Shown here one piece after another: positions 33,389-42,351 of a stretch of 64,000 nt of DNA; within the stretch, counting starts at the first letter, position 1; the number at the start of each line of letters is the position of its first letter. The translations under genes were made by a program, and so were the position numbers. Source of the stretch: Streptomyces griseus (GTDB lineage: Bacteria; Actinomycetota; Actinomycetes; Streptomycetales; Streptomycetaceae); the NCBI RefSeq assembly GCF_001715295.1, contig NZ_MDKB01000003.1, positions 1,133,954 through 1,197,953 of the forward strand, given 5' to 3'. The notes beneath the pieces were generated by a model, which was not told where the DNA came from, made no database searches, and saw only the letters and a list, made by a program, of their open reading frames with translations.

Positions 33389-35728
33389 TCAGGGCCTGGG
33401 GGTTGCCACCGCCGCCTGCGGGCGGATCGGGAGGCGGTTGACCGGGCGGCCCGTCGCCGCGCGGACCGCTGCGGCCACCGCTGCCGGGGACGTGACCACG
33501 GGTACCGCCGAGGCGGCCTTGGCGCCGAAGGGGGCGACCACGTCGCGTTCCTCGACCAGTTTGACGATGCGGATGTCCGGAGCGTCCAGGGCCGTCGGGA
33601 GTGCGTACCCCGTGAGGTCGGGGTGGCGGATCAGGCCGCGGGCCGTGCGGAGGTTCTCCGTGAGGGCGGCACCGATGCCCTGGGTGACGCCCGCTTCGAT
33701 ACGGGTCGCCAGCTGGGACGGGTTGAGGACCCGGCCGACGTCCTGGGCGACCGCCATGTCGACCACCCGCACCGAGCCGATCTCGATGTCCACGTCGACC
33801 ACCGCGCGGATCGCGCAGAACGCCAGGCCCACGAAGGCGTCTCCCTGGCCCGATTCGTCCAGGGGTTCGGTCGGGTGGGGGCGGCACTGGGCGGTGGCCC
33901 AGAGTTCCTTGCCGTCCATGGCCTCCATGACCGTCGTGGAGAGCACCCCGTCGTACGACGTGATCTTGCCGTCGGCGATCTGGAGGAGCTCGGTGGACAT
34001 GCCGAACTTGTGGGCCAGCGGCTGAAGAAGCTGGGTGCGGACCATCTTGGCGGCGCGTTCGACGGCGCCGCCGGAGACCCAGGTGTGGCGGCCGTGCGTC
34101 GCCGGGCCCGCGGGAGGCTGGTCGGTGTCCACCGCCGCGACGTGGACCTCCTCGATGCCCAGGGTCTCCTGGACGATCTGGCGGGCGAGCGTGGTGAACC
34201 CCTGACCGGTCTCGACGGCCGCGCAGATGACCGTGGCGACGCCGTCGTGGACCCGGACCGTGGCCGTGGAGACCTCGTCCGCGCCCTCGGCGCCGAGCAT
34301 GTGGACCATGCCGAGCGCGTAACCGACGCCTCGGCGTACCGCTCCGGGCTCACCCGCGCCCTCCGGGCCACCCGGCAGCAGCCAGTCGTCCTCCGGGGCG
34401 TCCTTCGGGAGGGCGGGCAGCGGGACGTCGCGTACGGCCTGGAGGAGTTCCGCCACCGGGGCCGGGCAGGTCACCGTCTGACTGGTGGGGAGGATGTCGC
34501 CCGTGGACAGGGCGTTACGGAGGCGGAGTTCGGCCGGATCGAGGCCGAGCTTCGCCGCCAGCTTGTCCATCTGGCCCTCGTAGGCGGCGCAGACCTGCAT
34601 CGCGCCCTCTCCGCGGACGTGGCCGGAGGGGGGGTTGTTCGTACGGACCACCCAGCCCTCGATGAAGGCGTGCGGGACCACGTAGGGGCCGCAGGCGAAG
34701 GCCACGGCGGCGGCGAGGGACTCGGAGGACGCGTCGGCGTACGCGCCCGCGTCGAGGAGGATCTGGGCCTCGACCTTGACCAGCCGGCCCTCGGTGTCCG
34801 CGTGGTGGCGGTAGCGCAGCAGGGTCGGGTGGCGGTGTGCGTGGCCGAGGAAGGACTCCTCCCGCGTGGCGGCCAGCTTCACCGGGCAGCCGGTGCGCAG
34901 GGCGAGCAGGCCGAGCGGGATCTGGAAGCCGGGGTCCTCCCGGTCGCCGGTGGCCCCGGGGACACCGGTCACGACGACCTTGACGCGCTCGGCGTCCAGC
35001 CCGAAGCAGGCGGCCGCGAGGTCCCGGTCGGTGTGCGGGTCCGTGGAGGCCGTGTACAGCTCGACGCCGCCGTCCGGGCGGGGCACGGCGAGGCCGGCCT
35101 CGGCGCCGATGGGGGCGGGGTCCTGACGGCCGATGCGGTACAGGCCCTCCACGATGACCTCGCCCACGGCCTCGGGGTCGCCGTAGCGCAGCGGGATGTG
35201 GCGGATGAGGTTGCCGTCGGGGTGCAGCGGCTCGGCGGCGAAGGCCTTCTCCGGATCGGTGACCGGTTCGAGCACCTCGTACTCCACCGCGATCGCCGCG
35301 GCGGCCAGCCGTGCGGTGTCGGGGTGGTCGGCGGCGACGGCGGCGATCGCCTCGCCGTGATGACGGACGAGGTCGGAGGCGAAGACGGGGCGGTCGACGA
35401 CACTCCTGCCGTACATGCTGTCGCCGGGGATGTCCTGGTGCGTGACGACCGCGCGGACGCCGGGCATCGCGGCGGCGGCCGACGGGTCGATCGAGAGGAT
35501 GCGCGCGTGCGCGTGCGGGGAGCGGAGCACCGCGGCCCACAGCAGCCCCTCGGCCCAGAGGTCGGCCGCGTACGGGAACGTGCCCTCGGTCTTGGCGCGG
35601 GCGTCGGTCTGGGGGAGGGAAGCGCCCAGGCCGCGCGAGGGCGGCTCGACGTCGGGGCCCGGGCCCGTGCCCTCGGGCCGCGGTGACGTACGGGTGGTGC
35701 TGGTCGCGGTGGCTGCGTCGCTGGTCAC
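33389..35728 (-). CDS. Molybdenum hydroxylase large (Mo-pterin) subunit, atypical active site
   Basis: A 779-residue member of the xanthine dehydrogenase/aldehyde oxidase/CoxL family. GTG 35728 follows an excellent AGGAGG site. Domain order: aldehyde oxidase a/b hammerhead (about 45-160: EGTFPYAADLWAEGLLWAAVL), then the Mo-binding domains with RGEGAMQVCAAYEGQ and AAVETGQGFTTLA. Near the C-terminus the usual catalytic loop GVGE(P/S) reads GAKAASAVPVV, so the conserved Glu that activates the Mo-bound hydroxyl is absent. The rest of the fold appears intact. It is the last gene of a three-subunit operon. Substrate unknown; either an unusual chemistry or a non-canonical subfamily. Confidence 0.88.
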   Translation of the reverse strand: MTSDAATATSTTRTSPRPEGTGPGPDVEPPSRGLGASLPQTDARAKTEGTFPYAADLWAEGLLWAAVLRSPHAHARILSIDPSAAAAMPGVRAVVTHQDIPGDSMYGRSVVDRPVFASDLVRHHGEAIAAVAADHPDTARLAAAAIAVEYEVLEPVTDPEKAFAAEPLHPDGNLIRHIPLRYGDPEAVGEVIVEGLYRIGRQDPAPIGAEAGLAVPRPDGGVELYTASTDPHTDRDLAAACFGLDAERVKVVVTGVPGATGDREDPGFQIPLGLLALRTGCPVKLAATREESFLGHAHRHPTLLRYRHHADTEGRLVKVEAQILLDAGAYADASSESLAAAVAFACGPYVVPHAFIEGWVVRTNNPPSGHVRGEGAMQVCAAYEGQMDKLAAKLGLDPAELRLRNALSTGDILPTSQTVTCPAPVAELLQAVRDVPLPALPKDAPEDDWLLPGGPEGAGEPGAVRRGVGYALGMVHMLGAEGADEVSTATVRVHDGVATVICAAVETGQGFTTLARQIVQETLGIEEVHVAAVDTDQPPAGPATHGRHTWVSGGAVERAAKMVRTQLLQPLAHKFGMSTELLQIADGKITSYDGVLSTTVMEAMDGKELWATAQCRPHPTEPLDESGQGDAFVGLAFCAIRAVVDVDIEIGSVRVVDMAVAQDVGRVLNPSQLATRIEAGVTQGIGAALTENLRTARGLIRHPDLTGYALPTALDAPDIRIVKLVEERDVVAPFGAKAASAVPVVTSPAAVAAAVRAATGRPVNRLPIRPQAAVATPRP

Positions 35729-35804
35729 GCCGCCTCCTTGTCGTTCGCCCCGCTGCGGCAGCGGCTGGTGGTGGGAGTGACCGGTGAAGCGGGAGACGCG
35801 GTGT

Positions 35805-37691
35805 TCACCGGGCGTCTCCCTCGTGCGGGTGGATCTGGACGCCGCCCGCTCCGGGGGCCGCCTGGTGCGGGATGCGCGGCTCCTCGTCGGCCGTGGCGGC
35901 CGCCTCCGCGGTCGCCTCCCGGCCCGCGACGACCTCACGTACGGCGTCGAGTACGCCCCGGTAGCCGGAGCAGCGGCAGAGGTTGCCGCACAGGGCCTGG
36001 CGCGTCTCCAGTTCGGTGGGGGCGTGGTTGCCCTCCAGCAGGTCGTGGACGGTCATCGCCATCCCGGGGATGCAGAAGCCGCACTGCACGGCACCGCACC
36101 CGGCGAGGGCCCGCTGGACGTCCGACGGTTCCCCGTCCACCGCCAGGCCCTCGACCGTGCGGACCTCGCTGCCCGCCGTGGTGGCCGCGGGGACGAGGCA
36201 GGAGGCGACGAGGCGGCCGTCGACCTGGACGTTGCACGCCCCGCACTCGCCCTGCGAGCAGCCGTCCTTGGCCCCGGCGAGGCCCAGGCGCTCGCGGAGG
36301 ACGTAGAGCAGCGACTCGCCGATCCAGGCATCGCTGACGGGGCGGTCCACGCCGTTCACGTGCAGGACGTACGAAGCCGCCGGGTGCTCGCTCGGACCGT
36401 CCATGGGGACGGGGGCCGGGGCGTGCCCGGGTTCCGGCTCCGCGGCGGGGGCCCGACCGGACGCCGCGTCCGTCGCGCCTGTCGCGTCCGTCGGGTCTAT
36501 TGCGTCCGCTGCGGCTGTTGCGTCCGTTACGTCGACGGCGGGGTCGGCGGAAGCGGTGGCGTGCTCCGCGTCCGGGCCGTCCTCCCCGGGGAGGGCGGCG
36601 TCAGCGGCGTCCGCGAAGGGATCGGTGCCCGCGGGGAGCGTCTCTGCGTCCCCGGGCGGCTCGGGGGCCTCCGGTGGCTCCGGGGTTTCCTCGGAGCCGT
36701 CGGCCCCTTCCTGCTCGGCGTGCGTGGCGTGCTCGGCGTACGTGGCGTACCCGGCGTGTTCCGCGTACTCGGCGTCGGCGTGCGCAGCGGCGTCCTGAGC
36801 GCCCCGGACATCGCTCTGCTCCGGGCTCTCCGGGGCGTCCGGAGCGTGCCCCGGGGTGCCGTCGTGCGCCTCTCCGGGGGCTTCGCCGGCGGCGGGAACG
36901 CCGCCGACGGGTACCCCGGCCGCGGGGACGCCGCCCACCGGGGCCCCGGCCGTCTGCGGGTCCTCCGGCTCCGGCGGGCTCGCGGGTCCGGGGACGGAAG
37001 CCGCCGACGGAGCGTCCGGCGTGGCGGCCGGCTCCGGGGCGGCGGCCGGTTCCGTGTCCGGCATCGGCTCAGGGGTGGCCCACGGGGCCGGTGCGCCGCC
37101 CGGCAGCGTGGCCGGGGGCGTGTCCGCGTACCACTGCGACGCCATCGCCGAGGCCGCGTACTCGCCGGACTCCTCCGGGAGCTCGCCGTCCGCGACCGGG
37201 ATCGTCCACTGCCCGGTGTGCCCGAGGGGTTCGGGTACGGGTTCGGGAGCCGGGGCAGGTGCCTCGGCCTCGGGGAAGTGCCACTGGGCGGTCGTGGACG
37301 ACGTCTGCCCGTACTGCGAGGTGTCCGGTCGGTACTGCTGGTACGTCTCGTGCGCGCTGTTCGGGTCGGGCCAGTGCACCGCCTCCGGTGCGCCCTCCGG
37401 GCCCGCGGCCTGGCCGGCCCGCTCCTGCTGGCTCTGCGTCTGCACGACCCAGCTGCCGGTCGCCGCCGGGTCCAGGCCTGCCGCCGGAGTCAGCGGCAGG
37501 ATCATCGGCGGGACGTAGCCGTGGCCCGGGGCGGCCAGCGGGTCACCGCCGAGGTTCGCCAGGTCCTCCGGGGGCAGGTGGACGAAGGCGGTGGCCTCGG
37601 CGTCGTACTCGCCGCCCTGCGGGGTCGGCCGCCAGCCGCCGTACGGATCGGGCTGCCCGTGCTGCTGCCCGGGGTTCTCCTCATTGCTCAC
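35805..37691 (-). CDS. [2Fe-2S] subunit of molybdenum hydroxylase with long disordered N-terminus
   Basis: A 628-residue protein. The C-terminal 180 residues are a complete iron-sulfur subunit: plant-ferredoxin cluster CSQGECGACNVQVDG plus a later Cys, and the helical second cluster domain with CGAVQCGFC and CGNLCRCSGY. Normal family members are 150-200 residues. Here about 440 residues of acidic, Pro/Ala/Gly-rich sequence precede it, with repeats such as PVGGVPAAG (twice) and AEYAEHAGYATYAEH. No signal peptide is seen. It overlaps the FAD subunit by ATGA. It transfers electrons between the Mo site and FAD; the extension may be a linker or docking region. Confidence 0.9.
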   Translation of the reverse strand: MSNEENPGQQHGQPDPYGGWRPTPQGGEYDAEATAFVHLPPEDLANLGGDPLAAPGHGYVPPMILPLTPAAGLDPAATGSWVVQTQSQQERAGQAAGPEGAPEAVHWPDPNSAHETYQQYRPDTSQYGQTSSTTAQWHFPEAEAPAPAPEPVPEPLGHTGQWTIPVADGELPEESGEYAASAMASQWYADTPPATLPGGAPAPWATPEPMPDTEPAAAPEPAATPDAPSAASVPGPASPPEPEDPQTAGAPVGGVPAAGVPVGGVPAAGEAPGEAHDGTPGHAPDAPESPEQSDVRGAQDAAAHADAEYAEHAGYATYAEHATHAEQEGADGSEETPEPPEAPEPPGDAETLPAGTDPFADAADAALPGEDGPDAEHATASADPAVDVTDATAAADAIDPTDATGATDAASGRAPAAEPEPGHAPAPVPMDGPSEHPAASYVLHVNGVDRPVSDAWIGESLLYVLRERLGLAGAKDGCSQGECGACNVQVDGRLVASCLVPAATTAGSEVRTVEGLAVDGEPSDVQRALAGCGAVQCGFCIPGMAMTVHDLLEGNHAPTELETRQALCGNLCRCSGYRGVLDAVREVVAGREATAEAAATADEEPRIPHQAAPGAGGVQIHPHEGDAR

Positions 37692-38584
37692 GACAGTGCC
37701 CTCCCCAGCGCGCGTCGGGCGAGCGCGGCGACCGTGCGCCGCAGGTGCAGTACGGCGGGAGACAGTGGTGGTGCTTCTCCCCCGTCGTCAGGTGGTGCCT
37801 GGTCGGGGATGCAGGCCGCCGCGACGTACTCGCCGAAGGCGGCCAGCGCGTCGGGGGCCAGGCCGCGTTCGCCGTCCCAGTCGATCAAGGAGGCGATCCA
37901 GTGCTCGGCCTCCAGGGGCCGCAGCGGCATGGGGGCGATCGCGCCGACGGCGCAGCGTACGCCGCGGCGTGCCGGGTCCAGGACGATGGCGACGGAGGCG
38001 GTGGCGCGCCCGGGGCCGGTGCGGCCGGTGGCCTTGAGGAAGACCTGCGGCGCGTGCAGCAGCGGCACGCGGACGAAGCCGATGAGCTCGGCGGGTTCGA
38101 GCATCTCGCGACCGGCCAGCAGGTGCGAGACGGGGATCTCACGCCGGGCACCCCCGGGGCCCGCGATGACCAGCTCGGCCTCCAGGGCCGCCAGCACCGG
38201 CAGGGCGTCGCCGGTCGGCGCCGCGGTGGCGATGTTGCCGCCGAGCGTCCCGGCGTTACGGATCTGGGGTGGGCCGGCCGCGCGTGCGGAGGCGGCCAGC
38301 GCGGGGATGAGGGCGGCGAAGTCGGGCCGCCCCATGCGCGCGTGGGTGAGGCCGGCTCCGAGGAGCGCGTGGCCGTCCTGGTAGTGCCAGCCGCGCAGTT
38401 CGCTGATCCGGCTCAGGCCGACCAGCCCGGAGGGCCGCAGGAGGCCCTTGTTGACGGCCGCCATGAGGTCGGTGCCCCCCGCCACAGGAACGGCGGCAGG
38501 CATGGCGCCGAGAGCTGCCACGGCCTCGTCGAGCGAGGACGGGAGCGTCACCGACTGCATCGCCTGCGGTGCGTGCGTGGTCAA
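37688..38584 (-). CDS. FAD-binding subunit of molybdenum hydroxylase (CoxM type)
   Basis: A 298-residue subunit. TTG 38584 is preferred because AAGGGG lies 8 bases upstream; ATG 38560 is an alternative. FAD_binding_5 domain: PVAGGTDLMAAVNKGLLRP and the GTLGGNIATAAPTGDALPVLAAL motif, both contacting FAD. A CO dehydrogenase flavoprotein C-terminal domain follows (about 175-285). It is the first gene of the operon FAD, then [2Fe-2S], then Mo subunit, with a candidate operator about 160 bases upstream. It passes electrons from the iron-sulfur clusters to an acceptor. Confidence 0.93.
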   Translation of the reverse strand: MTTHAPQAMQSVTLPSSLDEAVAALGAMPAAVPVAGGTDLMAAVNKGLLRPSGLVGLSRISELRGWHYQDGHALLGAGLTHARMGRPDFAALIPALAASARAAGPPQIRNAGTLGGNIATAAPTGDALPVLAALEAELVIAGPGGARREIPVSHLLAGREMLEPAELIGFVRVPLLHAPQVFLKATGRTGPGRATASVAIVLDPARRGVRCAVGAIAPMPLRPLEAEHWIASLIDWDGERGLAPDALAAFGEYVAAACIPDQAPPDDGGEAPPLSPAVLHLRRTVAALARRALGRALS

Positions 38585-38743
38585 CCCAGCTGCCCCTTCC
38601 CGGTGTCCCGGTAGTCCCGCCTGTCCGCCGTACGGTACGTGCTCACGGCCGGGACGTGGCAACTCTGGCACATCTTGCGGGCGGACCGACGCGAGGGTCC
38701 ACGAAGGGCACATCCGTCCCTGGGCGGGGGGTACATCACGTTT

Positions 38744-38766
38744 CGCACACCTTCGCACGGTGTGCG
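38744..38766. promoter_or_regulatory. Inverted repeat CGCACACC-N7-GGTGTGCG
   Basis: A perfect 8-bp inverted repeat (38744-38751 and 38759-38766) next to GTATTGTGATCATTC in the 312-bp region upstream of the FAD subunit. It lies on the operon's promoter side and looks like a repressor or activator site; the cognate regulator is not in the window. Confidence 0.5.
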
Positions 38767-38859
38767 TATTGTGATCATTCTGCGCGTTCGCACGACTTGT
38801 TCGTTTCGCGTGTCCCCCGGGGCGAGGGGTGGCCGACGCGGACCGAACGCGCCCGGGCG

Positions 38860-38889
38860 CCGGGCCCCGTGGGCGGGCACGGGGCCCGG
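38860..38889 (-). terminator. Hexosaminidase terminator
   Basis: An 11-bp perfect stem, CCGGGCCCCGT (38860-38870) with ACGGGGCCCGG (38879-38889), 8-base loop. It begins 8 bases after the hexosaminidase stop. Confidence 0.75.
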
Positions 38890-38896
38890 AGGCTCC

Positions 38897-40528
38897 TCAG
38901 ACGTGCGGAGGCGGTCCCTCGATCGGGCGACCCAGGACGCCCGGCCGCCGTTGCCACGGCAGCGGGCCGCCCGGCGGCCGGTAGCCGACACCCAGGGCGT
39001 CGAGCCGGGCGTAGTGCGCGGCCATGCGGCGCTCGAACGCGGCGAAGTCCCGTTCTGCGGGCGCCGGAAGGGGGGACCAGGCGACCTCGGCGAAGGCCGC
39101 GAGCCGCGGGAAGACCTGGTAGTCCACCCGGGCCCTGTTCTGCATGACCTCGGTCCAGACGTTGGCCTGGGTGCCGAGGATGTGGGCGGCCGCCTCCTCG
39201 GAGAGGCCCGGGGGAACGGGTTCGAAGCGGTAGACGTCCTCCAGGGTGCGTACGTACCCGATGGGCATCGGTTCGTCCGGGCCGCCGTCCTGACGGTGGT
39301 CCAGATAGACCTGCTGTTCGGGGCACATGACGACGTCGTGTCCGGCCTCGGCGGCGGCGATGCCGCCCGCGTAGCCGCGCCACGAGGACACCGCGGCCCC
39401 CTCGGCGAGACCGCCTTCGAGGATCTCGTCCCAGCCGATGAGCCTGCGGCCCCGGGCGGTGAGCCAGCCGTCGAAGTGCCGGATGAACCAGGACTGCAGT
39501 TCGTCCTCGCCGGTGAGGCCGAGTCCGGCCATCCGGGCCTGCGCGGCCGGCGACTGCTTCCACTGGTCCTTGAGGCATTCGTCGCCACCGATATGGATGA
39601 ACGGCGAGGTGTCGGCGGGGAAGAGATCCAGGATCTCCTCGAAGACGCCTTCGAAGAACCGGAGGGTGTTGTCGGTGGGGGCGAGTACGTTCGGATTGAC
39701 ACCCCAGGTGTCCCAGACCGAAAGCGCGGAGGTATCGATGACGTCGGTGTTGCCGAGTTCCGGATATGCGCTGATCGCCGCCTGCGAGTGGCCCGGGATG
39801 TCGATCTCGGGGACGACCCGGATATGCCGCTCGGCGGCGTACGCGACGATTTCGCGGATGTCGTCCTGGGTGTAGTAACCGCCGTGCGGGGTCTCGTCCC
39901 AGAGATCGGAGGCGCGGTGCCCGTATCGGGTGCGCGCACGCCAGGCACCGGTCTCCGTGAGGCGGGGATGGCGCTTGATCTCGATACGCCAGCCCTGGTC
40001 GTCGGTGAGGTGGAAGTGGAAGACGTTGAGTTTGTGGGCCGCCATCAGGTCGAGGTAGCGCAGGACGTCGTCCGTGGGCATGAAGTGGCGTGCCACGTCG
40101 AGCATCAGACCGCGCCAGCCGAAGCGCGGGCCGTCCTCGATGTCCAGGAGGGGGACGGCACGCGGGCCGGCGGGGCCCACGGGCGCGCGGCGGAACGCCT
40201 CGGGGCCGAGGAGCTGACGGAGCGTCTGGGCTCCCCAGAAGACGCCGGCGGCGCTCCCTCCGGAGATCTCGACACCTCCCCCGGGCGTGACGGTCAGACG
40301 GTAACCCTCGGGCTCCCTCGCGGGGTCGATCCGCAGGTCGACGGTGTTGCCGGTGCCCTCTCCCCCCGGGACGAGCGGGAGGCCGAAGGCGGCCCCGAGA
40401 GTGGTGCGCAGCCAGCGCCCGGTGGATTCGGTACCGGCCCGCGCCGTGAGGGTGGTGGCCCCGTCCAGGAGGAACGCGCTCCGGTCCGTGGTCTCGGCGC
40501 GTACGGGCGCCGGAATCAGCTGGTGCAT
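38897..40528 (-). CDS. Beta-N-acetylhexosaminidase, GH20
   Basis: A 543-residue glycoside hydrolase that removes terminal GlcNAc/GalNAc, for example from chitobiose. GH20b N-terminal domain (about 1-130), then the barrel with HFHLTDDQGWR and the catalytic pair Asp316-Glu317 in FIHIGGDECLKDQW. Trp residues of the pocket are present (SSWRGYAG, TQANVWTE). No signal peptide, so it is cytoplasmic, acting on disaccharides imported by the ABC transporter encoded just upstream: the permease stop lies one base before this ATG. A dre-like site upstream of the operon suggests GlcNAc-responsive (DasR) control. Confidence 0.95.
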   Translation of the reverse strand: MHQLIPAPVRAETTDRSAFLLDGATTLTARAGTESTGRWLRTTLGAAFGLPLVPGGEGTGNTVDLRIDPAREPEGYRLTVTPGGGVEISGGSAAGVFWGAQTLRQLLGPEAFRRAPVGPAGPRAVPLLDIEDGPRFGWRGLMLDVARHFMPTDDVLRYLDLMAAHKLNVFHFHLTDDQGWRIEIKRHPRLTETGAWRARTRYGHRASDLWDETPHGGYYTQDDIREIVAYAAERHIRVVPEIDIPGHSQAAISAYPELGNTDVIDTSALSVWDTWGVNPNVLAPTDNTLRFFEGVFEEILDLFPADTSPFIHIGGDECLKDQWKQSPAAQARMAGLGLTGEDELQSWFIRHFDGWLTARGRRLIGWDEILEGGLAEGAAVSSWRGYAGGIAAAEAGHDVVMCPEQQVYLDHRQDGGPDEPMPIGYVRTLEDVYRFEPVPPGLSEEAAAHILGTQANVWTEVMQNRARVDYQVFPRLAAFAEVAWSPLPAPAERDFAAFERRMAAHYARLDALGVGYRPPGGPLPWQRRPGVLGRPIEGPPPHV

Positions 40529-40529
40529 G

Positions 40530-41381
40530 TCAGTCCTTTACCGCTCCGCCGAGTCCCGAGACCAGACGGCGCTGTACGAGTACGAAGAAGACGAGCACGG
40601 GAACGGTCATCACCGTCGAGGCGGCCATGATCCCTCCCCAGTCGTTCTCGTCGGGTTTGAAGAACACCAGGAGGGCCATGGGAAGCGTCGACTGGGACGT
40701 GTCGCTGATGAGGAACGACTTGGCGAAGAGGAAGTCGTTCCAGGTCGAGATGAAGGAGAACACGCTGGTCGCCACGAGGCCCGGGAAGACGAGCGGGAAG
40801 AGGATCTGCCACAGGAAGCGGGTGCGGCTCGCCCCGTCGATGTAGGCGGCCTCCTCCAGTGCCTCGGGTACGGCCTTGACGAATCCGCGCAGCATCCAGA
40901 TCGCGAACGGCAGCGAGAAGGCGAGGTGGGGCAGGATCAGCGAGCCCAGGCTGTTCAGCTGCCCGAAATCCCGCATGAGGAAGAACAGCGGGATGGTGAG
41001 CGCCTCGACCGGCACCATCTGCGCCACGAGAAACATGATCAGCAGTGTGGTGCGGAATCTGAAGCGGAATCGGGTGACGGCCGTGGCCGCGAGGAAGGCG
41101 ATCAGCGCGGAGGCGAGGACGACTGTCCCGGCGACGAGCAGGCTGTTGAGGAAGTAGCGGCCGAAATCCTGTTGTTCGAAGACCCGGCGGAAGGAGTCGA
41201 GGGACGGGGACAGCGTCCAGGGGCGGGCGTGCGTGGATTGGATCTCGCCCGCCGGCTTGAGCGCGGAGAGCACCATCCAGTAGAGCGGGAAGGCGACCGC
41301 GGCGGCGATGAGGAAGGCCGCGGCCTCCGCCGCCAGCCGTCCGGGCCGCCGGATGCGCGGGCGGGTCGTCGGCGTGCTCAC
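40530..41381 (-). CDS. Sugar ABC transporter permease, MalG type
   Basis: A 283-residue permease. GTG 41381 overlaps the stop of the preceding permease (GTGA), and the protein begins STPTTRPRIRRPG; the larger open frame is the antisense-free continuation into the upstream gene and is rejected. Six TM helices; the EAA loop, which contacts the ATPase, is EALEEAAYIDGASRTRFLW. Start of domain FLIAAAVAFPLYWMVLSALK. It pairs with the MalF-type permease. The ATPase is not encoded here; a shared MsiK ATPase elsewhere is normal in Streptomyces. Confidence 0.94.
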   Translation of the reverse strand: MSTPTTRPRIRRPGRLAAEAAAFLIAAAVAFPLYWMVLSALKPAGEIQSTHARPWTLSPSLDSFRRVFEQQDFGRYFLNSLLVAGTVVLASALIAFLAATAVTRFRFRFRTTLLIMFLVAQMVPVEALTIPLFFLMRDFGQLNSLGSLILPHLAFSLPFAIWMLRGFVKAVPEALEEAAYIDGASRTRFLWQILFPLVFPGLVATSVFSFISTWNDFLFAKSFLISDTSQSTLPMALLVFFKPDENDWGGIMAASTVMTVPVLVFFVLVQRRLVSGLGGAVKD

Positions 41382-42349
41382 AGTTCCTCCCCCTGGCGCC
41401 TCACCAGGCGCAGGTAGACCAGCGTCACGGCCAGCAGGATCACCAGCATCACGACGCCGATCGCCGATCCGAGGCTGTACTGCGAGGACGCGAACGCCTT
41501 CTGGTACGCGTACACGTTGAGCACCAGGTTCTGGCCGGCGATGCCGCCGCCGTTGGTCATGACGTAGATCTGGGTGAAGACCTTGAAGTCCCAGATGATC
41601 GACTGGATGGTGACGACGATCAGGATCGGCCGCAGCATCGGGGCCATGACCGACCGCCAGATCCGCCACTGCGAGGCACCGTCCAGCGAGGCGGCCTCCA
41701 GCACCTCGGTGGGGATCGCGCGGATGCCCGCGTACACGGTCACCATCACGAACGGGAACGAGCACCACAGCACTTCGAGGAGGACCAGGGCGAAGGCACT
41801 GTAGCGCCCGTACGTCCAGGAGAAGTCCCCGAGGCCCAGCACCTTGTTGACCGGCCCGAAGTCCGGGTCGAAGAGGAAGACCCAGACGGTCGACCCGGTG
41901 ATCGCCGGGGTCGCCCACGCCCCGAGCGCGGCCATCATGAGGGCGAGCCGGGGCAGGGCCCGGATCCGGGTGAGCAGGACGGCAAGGGCGCAGCCGACGG
42001 ACAGGGTGGCGAGCACGCAGGCCGCGGCGAACAGCACGGTCGCGAGGAGCACCTGCCAGAACTGGCTGTCGCGGAAGAGGGTCGCGTAGTTGCCGAACCC
42101 CTGGAAGGTGGTGGGTTCACCGCCGCTGACCTGGGCCTGGGTGTACTCCAGGAAGGAGATCAGGCCGAGCTGGTAGATCGGGTAGACCAGGAGCCCGCCG
42201 AGCAGCACGAGGGCGGGCAGCAGGTAGAGCCAGGGTGTCCAGCCGGAGCGCCGTACGGGTGAGGCCGGCCGGCGCCGGGGCGGGCGGGCCTGCGTGCCGC
42301 CGCCCGCCCCGGACACCGGGGCCTTGCGCACTGTCGTGTTCGCGGTCAT
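41378..42349 (-). CDS. Sugar ABC transporter permease, MalF type
   Basis: A 323-residue permease starting MTANTTVRKAP. A basic Pro/Arg-rich N-terminus leads into TM1 (WLYLLPALVLLGGLLVYPIYQL); six to seven helices follow. The EAA motif is EVLEAASLDGASQWRIWRSV. It starts 2 bases after the binding-protein stop and ends in a 4-base overlap with the MalG-type permease, showing a tightly coupled operon. Together they import an oligosaccharide, probably an N-acetylglucosamine-containing one given the GH20 enzyme. Confidence 0.94.
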   Translation of the reverse strand: MTANTTVRKAPVSGAGGGTQARPPRRRPASPVRRSGWTPWLYLLPALVLLGGLLVYPIYQLGLISFLEYTQAQVSGGEPTTFQGFGNYATLFRDSQFWQVLLATVLFAAACVLATLSVGCALAVLLTRIRALPRLALMMAALGAWATPAITGSTVWVFLFDPDFGPVNKVLGLGDFSWTYGRYSAFALVLLEVLWCSFPFVMVTVYAGIRAIPTEVLEAASLDGASQWRIWRSVMAPMLRPILIVVTIQSIIWDFKVFTQIYVMTNGGGIAGQNLVLNVYAYQKAFASSQYSLGSAIGVVMLVILLAVTLVYLRLVRRQGEEL

Positions 42350-42351
42350 CG

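Larger units (their letters stand above)
38585..38896. other. Upstream region of molybdenum hydroxylase operon
   Basis: 312 bases hold the inverted repeat at 38744-38766, an AT-richer patch with GTATTGTGATCATTC just beside it, and the terminator of the hexosaminidase gene. No gene is supported. Confidence 0.5.

Noticed and set aside
35784..38384. An 866-residue plus-strand frame opposite the iron-sulfur and Mo subunits
   Set aside because: It is antisense to genes with intact motifs and has no ribosome site.
40530..41918. Longer version of the MalG-type permease starting far inside the upstream permease
   Set aside because: The GTGA overlap at 41378-41381 and the normal N-terminus of the family support the 41381 start.
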